From the NCBI RefSeq assembly GCF_900111165.1, contig NZ_FOGH01000001.1, positions 1 to 64,000 on the forward strand: a DNA stretch of 64,000 bases. The letters are read 5' to 3'. The notes under the pieces were generated by a model, which was not told the DNA's origin, searched no databases, and was given only the letters and a program-made list of their open reading frames with translations. Source of the DNA: Nitrosomonas sp. Nm51. Its GTDB lineage: Bacteria > Pseudomonadota > Gammaproteobacteria > Burkholderiales > Nitrosomonadaceae. The number at the start of each line of letters is the position of its first letter. The stretch's first letter is position 1. This document shows positions 53,863-63,714 of this stretch, piece by piece. The translations under genes and the position numbers were made by a program.

Positions 53863-56568
53863 ATGGCGCAAATAAGTGTAGAACAATTTGCTAATGAACT
53901 TGGTTTGCTACCGGCAGTGTTGCTGGAACAGCTGCAAGCTGCCGGTGTGAAAAAAATGTTGGCAGGAGATAATCTAACCGAGCAGGATAAGGCGCAGTTA
54001 CTTGATTACTTGAGAAAGACACACGGCGCCAAAGAAATGAAAAACAAGGTGACTCTAACCCGCCGTCAGACTTCGGAGATTCGTAAATCTGATAGTATGG
54101 GTCGCGCACGCACGATTCAGGTGGAGGTAAGAAAGCGGCGCGTATTTACCAAACCTTCCTATGAAACAAGCTTGGAAACCAAACCAGTCGGAGCCGAAAT
54201 AAAGCCCAAACCACACTTAACAGAGTCTGTTATTGATGCGGAACAGTTAGCGAGGCGTGAAGAAGAAGCAAAAAAACAAGCAGAGCTGATTGCGCGTCAG
54301 GCGGCAGAAATTCAGCGCAAGCATGCGCGAAAAAATGTTGAAATCACCCACGAAGAAAAAAACCAGCCTGGATCAATCACGCCCGCTTCTGAGCAAACCG
54401 GACAGCAGAAAGTTGCCGGAAAAATGCCAAAGCCAGCGCATGAAGAATTTCCTCAAACAGCTGAGGGAAAAATTGAACTGGAAAAGTCACCTGGTGGCGT
54501 AGCAAAGGAAGCAAAGCCGGTTCAGTCGACTGTTGCGGTAACGGATAGCAATAGCGAATCAGTAGAAAAAAAACTTTTGCCTGAAGGATCGGCAAAAAAA
54601 CAAGAAGACAAAACCGAGAAAACAGACAAGACTGAAAAGAAAAAGAAGCAGGTTAAGCAATCAGGCTGGAAAGAAGATACTGCACGCAAGCGCGGTGTAA
54701 AAACGCATGGAGATATAGGAGGCCAAGGGTGGCGTGCTCGCCGTGAAAAACAGCAGAAATCAATTTCAGTTGAAGCGAAGAAGGAACATGGTTTTTCCGC
54801 GCCGACTGAACCGATTGTGCGGGAAATCGTCGTACCCGAAACCATTTCTGTAGGTGCATTAGCCCAGAAAATGTCTGTTAAAGCGGCTGATATCATTAAG
54901 GTATTAATGAACATGGGTTCTATGGTTACGATCAATCAAATGTTGGACCAGGAAACAGCCATGATTGTCGTCGAAGAAATGGGACATGTTGCGCAATACG
55001 CTGCAATAGACAGTCCTGAAGCATTTTTGGCTGATACCGAATCGCTTATTGCTGAAGCGCAATTGGAACCACGGGCCCCCGTAGTTACAGTTATGGGGCA
55101 TGTGGATCATGGGAAGACATCCTTGCTGGATTACATCCGCCGTTCACGCGTGGCAGGTGGTGAAGCCGGCGGCATTACGCAACATATCGGCGCATACCAC
55201 GTTGAAACTGAGCATGGCATGATTACGTTTCTGGATACACCCGGTCATGAAGCGTTTACTGCCATGCGCGCGCGCGGTGCAAAAATCACCGATATTGTTG
55301 TTTTGGTAGTTGCCGCAGATGATGGTGTTATGCCGCAGACAATCGAGGCTATTCATCATGCCAAGGCTGCCGGAATTTCATTAATCGTTGCGGTGAACAA
55401 AGTTGATAAACCTGAAGCTAATATCGAACGAATTAAACAGGGGTTGGTGGCACATGAAGTCGTGCCTGAAGACTGGGGTGGCGATACCATGTTTATTGAA
55501 GTGTCAGCAAAAACAGGCCAAGGCATAGATGGTTTATTGGAAGCGATCTTGTTGCAAGCAGAAGTTCTGGAACTTAAAGCGCCCAAGAAAACAACGGCAA
55601 AAGGTGTGGTAATTGAATCACGTCTGGATAAGGGCCGTGGGCCTGTGGCGACCGTTCTGGTTCAATCGGGTACGTTAAAACGGGGCGATGTCCTTCTGGC
55701 AGGTGCAGTCTTTGGCAAGGTGCGTGCTATGAGTGACGAAAATGGCAAGTTGATTAAACAAGCAAGCACATCAATACCGGTGGAAATACAAGGAATGTCA
55801 GAGGTTCCAGATGCAGGGGATGTTGTGTTGGTTCTTGATGATGAGCGTAAAGCAAGAGAAATCGCTCTATTCCGTCAAGGAAAATATCGCGATGTCAAGC
55901 TTGCCAAACAGCAGGCCGCGAAACTGGAAAATGTGTTTGACCAGCAAGAAGGCGTTAAGGTACTGTCATTGATTATTAAAGCTGATGTTCAAGGCTCCTG
56001 TGAGGCGCTGACACATGCGCTGCAGAAACTTTCAACTGATGAAGTCAAAGTTAACATTATACACAGCGGCGTGGGAGCAATTATTGAATCAGATATTAAT
56101 TTGTCTTTGGCATCAAAGGCGGTAGTAATTGGATTTAATGTGCGAGCGGATGCGGGTGCACGGAAATTAATTACTTCAAGCGGCGTGGATGTGCACTATT
56201 ACAATATTATTTATGAGGCTGTCGATGAAGTGAAAGCGGCTCTTTCCGGTATGATGGCGCCTGAGCGAAAGGAGAGTATTCTGGGCCTTATAGATGTTCG
56301 GGAAATATACCGGATTCCAAAAGTCGGTGTGGTTGCAGGTTGTTATGTTCTGGAAGGTTTTGTTAAAAGAAATTCACTAATCAGAGTATTGCGGGATGGC
56401 AAAGTGATTCACAACTGCGAACTGGATTCTTTGAAACGTTTTAAAGATGATGTGAAAGAAGTCAAAGAAGGTTTTGAATGTGGTGTATCTCTAAAAAATT
56501 ACAATGATATCCAAGTTGGCGATCAGTTAGAAGCTTATGAAATAATTGAAACGAGTCGCACGCTATAA
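53863..56568 (+). CDS. infB: Translation initiation factor IF-2
   Basis: A 901-residue IF-2. N-terminal helix domain [20 protein letters not shown], then a long charged Lys/Glu/Ala-rich linker to about residue 290, IF2_N repeat ([20 protein letters not shown]), the GTPase domain with G1 [13 protein letters not shown]3 DTPGHEAF and G4 NKVD, and C-terminal domains that bind fMet-tRNA ([20 protein letters not shown]). IF-2 brings initiator tRNA to the 30S subunit and promotes subunit joining. Normal length and context between nusA and rbfA. Confidence 0.98.
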   Translation: MAQISVEQFANELGLLPAVLLEQLQAAGVKKMLAGDNLTEQDKAQLLDYLRKTHGAKEMKNKVTLTRRQTSEIRKSDSMGRARTIQVEVRKRRVFTKPSYETSLETKPVGAEIKPKPHLTESVIDAEQLARREEEAKKQAELIARQAAEIQRKHARKNVEITHEEKNQPGSITPASEQTGQQKVAGKMPKPAHEEFPQTAEGKIELEKSPGGVAKEAKPVQSTVAVTDSNSESVEKKLLPEGSAKKQEDKTEKTDKTEKKKKQVKQSGWKEDTARKRGVKTHGDIGGQGWRARREKQQKSISVEAKKEHGFSAPTEPIVREIVVPETISVGALAQKMSVKAADIIKVLMNMGSMVTINQMLDQETAMIVVEEMGHVAQYAAIDSPEAFLADTESLIAEAQLEPRAPVVTVMGHVDHGKTSLLDYIRRSRVAGGEAGGITQHIGAYHVETEHGMITFLDTPGHEAFTAMRARGAKITDIVVLVVAADDGVMPQTIEAIHHAKAAGISLIVAVNKVDKPEANIERIKQGLVAHEVVPEDWGGDTMFIEVSAKTGQGIDGLLEAILLQAEVLELKAPKKTTAKGVVIESRLDKGRGPVATVLVQSGTLKRGDVLLAGAVFGKVRAMSDENGKLIKQASTSIPVEIQGMSEVPDAGDVVLVLDDERKAREIALFRQGKYRDVKLAKQQAAKLENVFDQQEGVKVLSLIIKADVQGSCEALTHALQKLSTDEVKVNIIHSGVGAIIESDINLSLASKAVVIGFNVRADAGARKLITSSGVDVHYYNIIYEAVDEVKAALSGMMAPERKESILGLIDVREIYRIPKVGVVAGCYVLEGFVKRNSLIRVLRDGKVIHNCELDSLKRFKDDVKEVKEGFECGVSLKNYNDIQVGDQLEAYEIIETSRTL

Positions 56569-56574
56569 TTATCA

Positions 56575-56952
56575 ATGCCCAAGGATTTTCACCGTTCTCT
56601 GCGTGTGGCTGATCAAATTCAGCGTGAGCTTGCCGATATGTTGGGTCATGAAATCAAAGATCCACGCCTTAGTAACATTACGATTACAGCTGTTGAAGTT
56701 AGCCGCGACTATGCTTACGCCAAAGTTTTTTTTACAACTATAAGCGATCAGAAAAATAATATCTTAACCGAGAAAGGATTGGAAAAGGCGAGTGGATTTC
56801 TTAGATCAAGCCTGTCCAAGCGGATTAAATTACGCGTTGTGCCGCAACTGATTTTTATTTATGATAAATCAATTGAGCACGGCGCATATATGTCCAAGCT
56901 GATTGACGAGGCTGTTGCGCAAGAGCAGCAAGAAAATAAGAATGGTAGCTGA
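56575..56952 (+). CDS. rbfA: Ribosome-binding factor A
   Basis: A 125-residue single KH-like-domain protein that helps mature the 16S 5' helix of the 30S subunit. DFHRSLRVADQIQRELADML, then GHEIKDPRLSNITITAVEVS and RDYAYAKVFFTT, and SKRIKLRVVPQLIFIYDKSI are the family blocks. The gene starts 6 bases after the infB stop. Standard length and order. Confidence 0.96.
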   Translation: MPKDFHRSLRVADQIQRELADMLGHEIKDPRLSNITITAVEVSRDYAYAKVFFTTISDQKNNILTEKGLEKASGFLRSSLSKRIKLRVVPQLIFIYDKSIEHGAYMSKLIDEAVAQEQQENKNGS

Positions 56953-57042
56953 ATCGACATGAACTTTCTCAATTGATTATATCGGTACCTCACATGACGG
57001 AATTCCTGTCAGCATCAACTAATCAAAATCAACAAATATAGT

Positions 57043-58020
57043 TTGTTTGCCTTTAATATAACCCGGCGCAATATCAGTGGCATATTGCTGTTAGATAAAC
57101 CTTATGGAATGACATCCAATCAGGTGCTTCAGAGAGCAAAATATTTATATGCGGCTGCCAAGTCGGGACATACGGGTACGCTGGATCCTTTAGCTACGGG
57201 TATGCTGCCTATTTGTATGGGGGAAGCAACCAAGTTTACTTCGGTCTTGTTAAAAGCCAGCAAGTCATATGAAGCCGTAATTAAGTTGGGTTATCAAAGT
57301 ACCACTGGTGATGCGGAGGGAGTCATAACAAAATTATCCGACGCAGCTAACATACGGCTGAATATAGAAGATTGTAAATCGATGTTGCGGCAATTTGTGG
57401 GTAAAATAGCACAAACGCCGCCGATGTACAGTGCGCTAAAGTATCAAGGCAAGCCTTTATATAACTATGCTCGCAAAGGTGCAACGGTTGAACGCATACC
57501 ACGTGCAGTTTCAATTCATTATCTGCAGATTAAATCATTGTCAGGCAATGAGCTGATTGTATCGGTGCAATGCGGAACGGGTACCTATATACGTGTTTTA
57601 GCTGAAGATATCGGTAAGGCGCTGGGATGTGGCAGCGCGTATCTGATTAGCTTGAGACGTTGTAGTGTCGGTTGCTTTCATTTGAATCAGGTGAAAACGC
57701 TTGGAATGCTGGAAGAAATGAATCTAATGGAACGTGATCGTTGCTTGTTGCCGATTGATAGCATTTTACATGAATTTCCTTCGGTCTCGCTGGATAAAGC
57801 TGAAGCACAGGCTATTTTGTGCGGACGTACGGTCCCCAGGAATAACACGAAAAATCCGATGGACCATACTCAACAAAAGAATATTGTACGCTTATATTAT
57901 CAACAGTTTTTTCTGGGGCTGGGAGAAGTTTCAATGTGTCAGTCGATAAAGCCTAAACGATTGTTATCTGATAGCTATTTTGCCAAGCAAGATCATAACT
58001 TGCTTAGCCGAATTTGCTGA
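57043..58020 (+). CDS. truB: tRNA pseudouridine(55) synthase TruB
   Basis: A 325-residue pseudouridine synthase for U55 in the T-loop of tRNAs. The catalytic block GHTGTLDPLATGMLPICMGE contains the active-site Asp. The N-terminus GILLLDKPYGMTSNQVLQRA, the TPPMYSALKYQGKPLYNYAR block and the C-terminal PUA-like part fit. There is no ATG near the expected N-terminus; the only in-frame start is TTG 57043, without a good ribosome binding site, which is unusual. The operon's normal next genes (rpsO, pnp) do not follow; the ccm cluster does. Confidence 0.94.
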   Translation: MFAFNITRRNISGILLLDKPYGMTSNQVLQRAKYLYAAAKSGHTGTLDPLATGMLPICMGEATKFTSVLLKASKSYEAVIKLGYQSTTGDAEGVITKLSDAANIRLNIEDCKSMLRQFVGKIAQTPPMYSALKYQGKPLYNYARKGATVERIPRAVSIHYLQIKSLSGNELIVSVQCGTGTYIRVLAEDIGKALGCGSAYLISLRRCSVGCFHLNQVKTLGMLEEMNLMERDRCLLPIDSILHEFPSVSLDKAEAQAILCGRTVPRNNTKNPMDHTQQKNIVRLYYQQFFLGLGEVSMCQSIKPKRLLSDSYFAKQDHNLLSRIC

Positions 58021-58104
58021 TTTGAATACGGCTTGAAAACCTGTACAGTGTTACGGATTTAATCCGAAGCGTTATGATTTTATGTTCAACTTTACAAAAT
58101 AATT

Positions 58105-58719
58105 ATGTTGCAAGGAACCAATCTTGCCTGTGTGCGCGGTGACCGCAAACTTTTTGAATCAATCAGTTTTACATTAGAAGCGGGCGGATTAATGCTGGTA
58201 AACGGGCCCAATGGAAGTGGGAAAACCAGTTTATTGCGGATACTGTGCGGATTATCAAGTCCTGCCATGGGTAAAATTATCTGGAATGGTATAGCCATCG
58301 GGTCGCTTGGTAGCGAGTATTATCTCGATTTAACGTATATCGGTCATTTGAGTGGAACAAAAGATGACTTGACCGCATTGGAAAATCTACGTATTTCCAG
58401 TGCGCTCTGTGGCACAAAAATAACCGATATGCAGGCTCGCGATGCACTTGAGAATATGGGAATGGGCGGTCGGGAATTTCTTCCGGCAAAGATTTTATCG
58501 CAAGGTCAACGCAGACGCGTTGCGCTTGCCCGGTTACTGGTTTGCAGAACCAAGTTATGGGTTCTTGACGAACCTCTAGCGGCATTGGATGTCAGCGCCG
58601 TCAAGCTTATCCAGAAATTGCTTGAACAGCATTTGAAGCTAGGTGGCATGATTGTTATGACAACGCATCAGAAAATTGATGTCACTGCCGCCTCAACCGT
58701 GCAGCTGCAACTGGCGTAA
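58105..58719 (+). CDS. ccmA: Heme exporter ATP-binding subunit CcmA
   Basis: A 204-residue ABC ATPase of the cytochrome c maturation system. Walker A is NGPNGSGKTSLLRIL, the signature loop is LSQGQRRRVALARLL, Walker B is LWVLDEPLAALD, and the H-loop is TTHQKID. With CcmB it powers release of holo-CcmE, the heme chaperone. First gene of ccmABCDEFGH; its stop (58717-58719) is one base before ccmB. Confidence 0.97.
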   Translation: MLQGTNLACVRGDRKLFESISFTLEAGGLMLVNGPNGSGKTSLLRILCGLSSPAMGKIIWNGIAIGSLGSEYYLDLTYIGHLSGTKDDLTALENLRISSALCGTKITDMQARDALENMGMGGREFLPAKILSQGQRRRVALARLLVCRTKLWVLDEPLAALDVSAVKLIQKLLEQHLKLGGMIVMTTHQKIDVTAASTVQLQLA

Positions 58720-58720
58720 T

Positions 58721-59380
58721 ATGTTTCTTTGGATTGTTCAACGTGACTTGTTGCTGGCCGTTCGACGCCGTTCCGATGTTTTGACCACCTTGTTTTTCTT
58801 TATAATAGTTGTCAGCTTATTTCCACTGAGTGTTGGTCCGGAAATGAATATGTTGCGCATGATGGCGCCCGGTATAGTCTGGGTTGCCGCTTTGCTGGCC
58901 TCAATGTTGTCACTGGGCAGACTGTTTGCTAATGATTATCTTGACGGTACTTTGGAACAAATGCTGCTTTCTCCTCAATCATTGTCTGTTCTTGTATTGG
59001 GGAAAGCGTTGGCACACTGGCTGGCAACCGGCGTGCCTCTGGTCATGATGGCGCCGGTTTTAGGCATTCAATATGATTTACCGACAGATGCGTTGTTTGT
59101 TCTGACACTATCGCTGCTGCTTGGAACCCCCGTATTGAGTCTGATTGGCGCAATTGGCGCAGCCTTAACCCTGGGATTACGTGGCGGAGGGGTTCTGGTA
59201 TCTTTACTGGTATTACCGCTTTATATTCCGGTATTGATTTTCGGAGCAGGTGCGGTAGAAGCCATCATGGCCGGTATTGATTATGATGCGCACTTGTCAC
59301 TGTTAGGTGCATTTTTATTGGTGTCAGTTGTATTCGCACCCTGGGCCGCAGCGGCTTCCTTGCGGGTGTCTATGGAATAA
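58721..59380 (+). CDS. ccmB: Heme exporter membrane subunit CcmB
   Basis: A 219-residue membrane protein with six hydrophobic segments (for example TTLFFFIIVVSLFPLSVG, LIGAIGAALTLGLRGGGVLV and LLGAFLLVSVVFAPWAAAAS). The family motif LLSPQSLSVLVLGKALAHWL is visible. It pairs with CcmA. The start ATG 58721 is chosen over an earlier in-frame ATG that overlaps ccmA, because it matches the family N-terminus (MFLWIVQRDLLLAVRRRSDV). Confidence 0.96.
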   Translation: MFLWIVQRDLLLAVRRRSDVLTTLFFFIIVVSLFPLSVGPEMNMLRMMAPGIVWVAALLASMLSLGRLFANDYLDGTLEQMLLSPQSLSVLVLGKALAHWLATGVPLVMMAPVLGIQYDLPTDALFVLTLSLLLGTPVLSLIGAIGAALTLGLRGGGVLVSLLVLPLYIPVLIFGAGAVEAIMAGIDYDAHLSLLGAFLLVSVVFAPWAAAASLRVSME

Positions 59381-59573
59381 TGGTGGAAAAATTAAAATAA
59401 TTAACCTCATCTTATTAGAATTAAATGCTATTTTATTTGAATCAATGCAATTTTCTGATTCACCGATTTTAGTATAGAATTATTTGTAATGAGCCAGGGT
59501 CAAAACAACCACATTCTGCTGAAGTAATCAGAAACTTAAAAAATAACAACACGTCTTTCAAAGAATATTGCAT

Positions 59574-60317
59574 ATGGCTATTAATTGGTATAAATACGCG
59601 TCTCCTGCAAGCTTTTATTCTCTTGCAGGCAAAATGATCCCTTTCTTCGCAGTAGTTGCTTTTGGTCTGCTGGTTGTCGGGCTGTATATTGGATTTTTCG
59701 TTGCACCAACAGATTTTCAGCAAGGTGAAGCATATCGAATTATTTTCATTCACGTTCCTGCCGCATGGATGTCAATGTTTCTCTACGTTGTGATGGCATT
59801 TTGGGCTGGTATCGGCCTCGCATTTAATACTCGTCTTTCTTCAATGATGGCGACTGCCATAGCGCCTACGGGGGCGTTGTTCACATTTCTGGCTCTGTGG
59901 ACAGGTTCACTCTGGGGAAAACCAATGTGGGGAACATGGTGGGTATGGGATGCGAGACTGACATCCGAGTTGATTTTGCTGTTTCTTTATATCGGCTTTA
60001 TGTCCCTGCAGGCTGCAATTGATGATTCCCGAAGAGCCGACAAAGCGGGCGCAATTATTGCGCTGGTCGGCGTAATTAATATTCCGATTATCTATTTTTC
60101 TGTACAATGGTGGAATACTTTGCACCAGGGGGCTTCGGTTAGTGTGACACAAGCACCCACTATGGCTTCGACAATGCTGACCGGAATGATGGTCATGGTT
60201 TTTGCGAGCTGGATGTATTCGATAGCGGTTATTTTAAAACGCGTGCGTGTCATTATTCTTGAACGGGAAAGTCATACCGCATGGGTCGCCGAGCTTAGAC
60301 AAAAAGGAGTGCTGTGA
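59574..60317 (+). CDS. ccmC: Heme-handling protein CcmC
   Basis: A 247-residue inner-membrane protein with six hydrophobic segments and the WWD heme-binding motif WGTWWVWDARLTSELILLFL between conserved histidines (IFIHVPAAWMSMF and WWNTLHQGASVSV). It presents heme to CcmE. Start ATG 59574 rather than TTG 59568. A 190-base AT-rich spacer separates it from ccmB and contains a TATAGAAT-like box near 59474, so a second promoter is possible. Confidence 0.96.
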   Translation: MAINWYKYASPASFYSLAGKMIPFFAVVAFGLLVVGLYIGFFVAPTDFQQGEAYRIIFIHVPAAWMSMFLYVVMAFWAGIGLAFNTRLSSMMATAIAPTGALFTFLALWTGSLWGKPMWGTWWVWDARLTSELILLFLYIGFMSLQAAIDDSRRADKAGAIIALVGVINIPIIYFSVQWWNTLHQGASVSVTQAPTMASTMLTGMMVMVFASWMYSIAVILKRVRVIILERESHTAWVAELRQKGVL

Positions 60318-60523
60318 TGAATTGGTCAAGCTGGTCTGAATTTTTTTCGATGGGCGGATACGGTGTTTATGTATGGGGGTCCTATTTTGTAACGTTTGCA
60401 TGTGTGATCGGTGAAGTACTTCTTGTTTCCAGACGCAAAAGAACTTTGATTAAAAGGGATGGTCTGACACACAAGTCAAATAAAGAAACGTACTCAGTCC
60501 GGGATGAAGAATTGAATAACTGA
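60317..60523 (+). CDS. ccmD: Heme exporter subunit CcmD
   Basis: A 68-residue small membrane protein with the single helix MGGYGVYVWGSYFVTFACVI and a basic tail (RRKRTLIKRDG) typical of CcmD. The ATG overlaps the ccmC stop as TGATG, after AAGGAG. CcmD helps release holo-CcmE from CcmABC. Slightly longer than average because of its polar C-terminus. Confidence 0.92.
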   Translation: MNWSSWSEFFSMGGYGVYVWGSYFVTFACVIGEVLLVSRRKRTLIKRDGLTHKSNKETYSVRDEELNN

Positions 60524-60591
60524 ACAAAGAGCCACAAATGAACAAAAAATCTCAGACCCAAATGAGATTTCAAATAAAGAAGAGATAAAAA

Positions 60592-61038
60592 ATGAAACCA
60601 CGTCATAAAAAACTTGCAGTAATCACTGCTGGTGTTACAGCATTGGGGTTCGCGGCTGTTTTAGTATTAAATGCATTTCAAAGTAATTTGGTTTTCTTCT
60701 TTAGTCCGACACAAGTAACAGCTAATGAAGCGCCCATAGGTAAAAGCTTTCGAATTGGCGGTTTGGTAGAGGAAGGCAGTGTTAATCGTGAAGAAGGAAC
60801 AACAGTCAAATTTGCGGTAACAGATACGTCCGAGGCGATTCAGGTCGTCTATACGGGGATACTTCCCGATTTATTCAGAGAAGGTAAAGGTGTTGTCGCG
60901 CAGGGTAAATTAAACGAAAACGGTATTTTCGTTGCTGATGAAGTTCTGGCAAAGCATGATGAAAATTATATGCCGCCAGAAGCTGCGCTAGCTTTGGAAG
61001 AAGCCGCAAAAGCTCAGAAAGCTTCTCTGACACAATAA
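60592..61038 (+). CDS. ccmE: Heme chaperone CcmE
   Basis: A 148-residue membrane-anchored periplasmic chaperone. One N-terminal helix ([20 protein letters not shown]) is followed by the OB-fold ([40 protein letters not shown]). The heme-attachment His lies in [13 protein letters not shown], the canonical HxxxY-type motif. It carries heme from CcmC to CcmF. It is 68 bases after ccmD. Confidence 0.97.
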   Translation: MKPRHKKLAVITAGVTALGFAAVLVLNAFQSNLVFFFSPTQVTANEAPIGKSFRIGGLVEEGSVNREEGTTVKFAVTDTSEAIQVVYTGILPDLFREGKGVVAQGKLNENGIFVADEVLAKHDENYMPPEAALALEEAAKAQKASLTQ

Positions 61039-61047
61039 ATAAAGATT

Positions 61048-61106
61048 CTAAAACATGTATGCGTGTTTTAGGTTGTTTCCAATTGTCTTTGTGTTTGAAC
61101 AAAGAC
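61048..61106 (+). other. Two tandem 8-bp hairpins between ccmE and ccmF
   Basis: Hairpin 1: CTAAAACA (61048-61055) with TGTTTTAG (61064-61071). Hairpin 2: GTCTTTGT (61085-61092) with ACAAAGAC (61099-61106). Both stems are perfect, with 8- and 6-base loops. No T-run follows either, so these look like intercistronic mRNA structures and not terminators. Confidence 0.5.
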
Positions 61107-61129
61107 CTTACATATAAATTTTAGACATC

Positions 61130-63187
61130 ATGATTCCAGAAATTGGCAATTTTGCGCTCATTCTTGCGTTGTTACTGGCAATTACACAAGGAACCTTGCC
61201 GTTAATTGGCGCAGCTCGTGGTATAACTTCTTGGATGGCATTAGCAAAACCGGTTGTACAGGGTCAGTTTGTTTTTGTCTTGATCGCTTTTTTGTGTCTT
61301 GGTTATTCGTTTGTTACAAGTGATTTTTCTGTTTTAAATGTGGCACGAAATTCCAATACAGAACTCCCGCTGCAATATCGTATCGCGGCAACCTGGGGGT
61401 CTCATGAGGGCTCACTGCTGCTTTGGGTATTGATGCTGGCAGGTTGGTCGATTGCTGTCAGTGTTTTCAGCAAACAGTTGCCTGAAGACATGACCGCGCG
61501 GGTTTTAGGTGTTCTGGGTCTGATCAGCGTTGGATTCCTGTCGTTTATGTTATTGACATCCAATCCGTTTGATCGTCTGTTACCCGCTGCCATGGAAGGC
61601 AGTGATCTTAATCCGCTGTTGCAAGACCCCGGTATGGTTATTCATCCGCCCATGCTGTACATGGGCTATGTAGGATTTTCAGTAGCATTTGCATTTGCAA
61701 TTGCTGCTTTGCTCAGTGGCAAACTGGATGCAACATGGGCGCGTTGGTCACGTCCGTGGACAACCGTTGCCTGGGTATTTTTAACCTTTGGTATTATGCT
61801 TGGCAGCTGGTGGGCTTACTATGAGCTGGGATGGGGAGGTTGGTGGTTCTGGGATCCCGTTGAGAATGCCTCTTTTATGCCTTGGCTTGTTGGCACGGCA
61901 CTAATGCATTCGCTGGCAGTAACTGAAAAACGCGGCAGTTTCAAAAGTTGGACAGTTTTATTAGCAATCTGTACGTTTGCGCTATGTCTGTTGGGCACAT
62001 TCCTGGTGCGCTCGGGAGTACTTACTTCTGTGCATGCTTTTGCGACTGATCCGGAAAGAGGCGTATTCATATTAGGGTTCTTGTTTGTGGCCGTTACTTT
62101 ATCACTGTTATTATTTGCATGGCGGGCACCAAAAGTTGGTTTGGGAGGTAAGTTTGACTTGCTGTCACGTGAATCAATGTTGTTGGCAAACAATCTATTA
62201 TTACTGGTCGCTGCTGCCAGCGTTATGCTGGGCACTTTGTATCCGTTAATAATTGATGCGCTTAATCTTGGAAAAATTTCAGTCGGCCCGCCTTATTTTG
62301 AAGCTGTTTTTGTGCCGATTATGACGCCAGCGATATTTTTAATCGGACTGGGGCCGATCTCCCGCTGGAAACAGATGAGCTTGCCATCGTTGGCCGTTCG
62401 AATTCGCTGGGCAATTGGCGTTAGCATTGTAAGTGCGATTATCGTGCCATTCTACATGGGTGAATGGAAACCGCTTGTCAGCTTCGGTTTATTGCTGGCA
62501 TTCTGGATTGTTATGAGCATATTGGTTAGTATGAAGCACCGTTTAAGTAACAGCGGGCAGGGTAATGTTTTTGTCAAGCTTGCCAAACAATCCAGAAGCT
62601 TTTATGGAATGCATTGCGCACATTTTGGCGTGGCGGTATTTATTATTGGTGTCACACTAGTCAACGGTTACGAAACTGAAAAAGACGTGCGTATGGATAT
62701 AGGCAGCCGCGTTACCATAAAAGAATATGCATTTCAGTTTAATGGCGTATCTGATGTCGTAGGGCCTAATTATATGTCAGTGCGTGGAGACATTGATGTA
62801 TTAAAAGACGGTGAGTTTGTACGAAAACTGTACCCAGAAAAGCGTACTTACAATGCATCAGGCATGGTAATGACAGAAGCTGCGATTGATACGGGATTTT
62901 TCCGTGATCTTTATGTTGCTTTGGGTGAACCTCTGGCTAATGAGGCCTGGGTTGTTCGTGCTTATCACAAGCCTTTTGTAGACTGGATTTGGCTTGGTTG
63001 TTTATTGATGTCAATCGGTGGTATTTTAGCTGTAAGTGATAAACGCTATCGCTTGAGAATCAAAGAGAAAAGCCAACAGATCCTGGGCAAAAAATTTAAC
63101 CAGGAAACTCCTGCAACAGATGAGGCTGCTAAACCAGTTGCCACGGAAGGTGGCACAGCATTGGCTTCAGATACAAGGAAAGTTTAA
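61130..63187 (+). CDS. ccmF: Heme lyase CcmF
   Basis: A 685-residue polytopic membrane protein, about 15 hydrophobic segments. The WWD motif WGGWWFWDPVENASFMPWLV and conserved histidines (AATWGSHEGSLLLWV, MVIHPPMLYMGYVG, MHSLAVTEKRGSF) are present. CcmF with CcmH joins heme to the CXXCH motif of apocytochrome c. Its stop overlaps the ATG of ccmG as TAATG. Length is normal for the family. Confidence 0.98.
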   Translation: MIPEIGNFALILALLLAITQGTLPLIGAARGITSWMALAKPVVQGQFVFVLIAFLCLGYSFVTSDFSVLNVARNSNTELPLQYRIAATWGSHEGSLLLWVLMLAGWSIAVSVFSKQLPEDMTARVLGVLGLISVGFLSFMLLTSNPFDRLLPAAMEGSDLNPLLQDPGMVIHPPMLYMGYVGFSVAFAFAIAALLSGKLDATWARWSRPWTTVAWVFLTFGIMLGSWWAYYELGWGGWWFWDPVENASFMPWLVGTALMHSLAVTEKRGSFKSWTVLLAICTFALCLLGTFLVRSGVLTSVHAFATDPERGVFILGFLFVAVTLSLLLFAWRAPKVGLGGKFDLLSRESMLLANNLLLLVAAASVMLGTLYPLIIDALNLGKISVGPPYFEAVFVPIMTPAIFLIGLGPISRWKQMSLPSLAVRIRWAIGVSIVSAIIVPFYMGEWKPLVSFGLLLAFWIVMSILVSMKHRLSNSGQGNVFVKLAKQSRSFYGMHCAHFGVAVFIIGVTLVNGYETEKDVRMDIGSRVTIKEYAFQFNGVSDVVGPNYMSVRGDIDVLKDGEFVRKLYPEKRTYNASGMVMTEAAIDTGFFRDLYVALGEPLANEAWVVRAYHKPFVDWIWLGCLLMSIGGILAVSDKRYRLRIKEKSQQILGKKFNQETPATDEAAKPVATEGGTALASDTRKV

Positions 63188-63714
63188 TGCGATATCTGTT
63201 GCCTCTATTTGCTTTTTTAGTGTTAGCGGTTTTCTTATTTGTCGGCTTGTCATTAAACCCGCGCCAGGTTCCGTCGCCCTTAATAGATAAACCAGCACCT
63301 GAATTTCAACTTTACAGTCTGCATGAGCCGGACAGGATTTTTTCTTCGAAAGAAAACATAGGTAAAGTTTGGTTACTGAACGTATGGGCTTCCTGGTGTG
63401 TTGCATGTCGGGATGAACACCCTTTATTAGTACAACTTGCGAATTCAGGCATTGTGCCTATATATGGCCTTAATTATAAGGATGAGAACACAACGGCTAA
63501 ACAATGGTTAAAACACTTTGGGGATCCGTATATTGCAAGTGTGGTTGATCCAGATGGTGCGGTTGGGATTGATTATGGAGTATATGGGGTGCCGGAAACA
63601 TATGTTATTGACAAACAGGGAATTATTAGACACAAGCAAATAGGTCCGGTTACTGTAGATTCATTACAAAACAAGATTATTCCATTGATTGTCGAATTGC
63701 AAAAGCAGACATGA
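63187..63714 (+). CDS. ccmG: Thiol:disulfide interchange protein CcmG/DsbE
   Basis: A 175-residue membrane-anchored periplasmic thioredoxin. An N-terminal helix (LLPLFAFLVLAVFLFVGLSL) is followed by the thioredoxin fold with active site NVWASWCVACRDEHP (CVAC) and the cis-Pro loop YGVYGVPETYVIDKQG. It keeps the heme-binding cysteines of apocytochrome c reduced. The ATG overlaps the ccmF stop, and its own stop overlaps the ccmH ATG. Confidence 0.96.
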   Translation: MRYLLPLFAFLVLAVFLFVGLSLNPRQVPSPLIDKPAPEFQLYSLHEPDRIFSSKENIGKVWLLNVWASWCVACRDEHPLLVQLANSGIVPIYGLNYKDENTTAKQWLKHFGDPYIASVVDPDGAVGIDYGVYGVPETYVIDKQGIIRHKQIGPVTVDSLQNKIIPLIVELQKQT

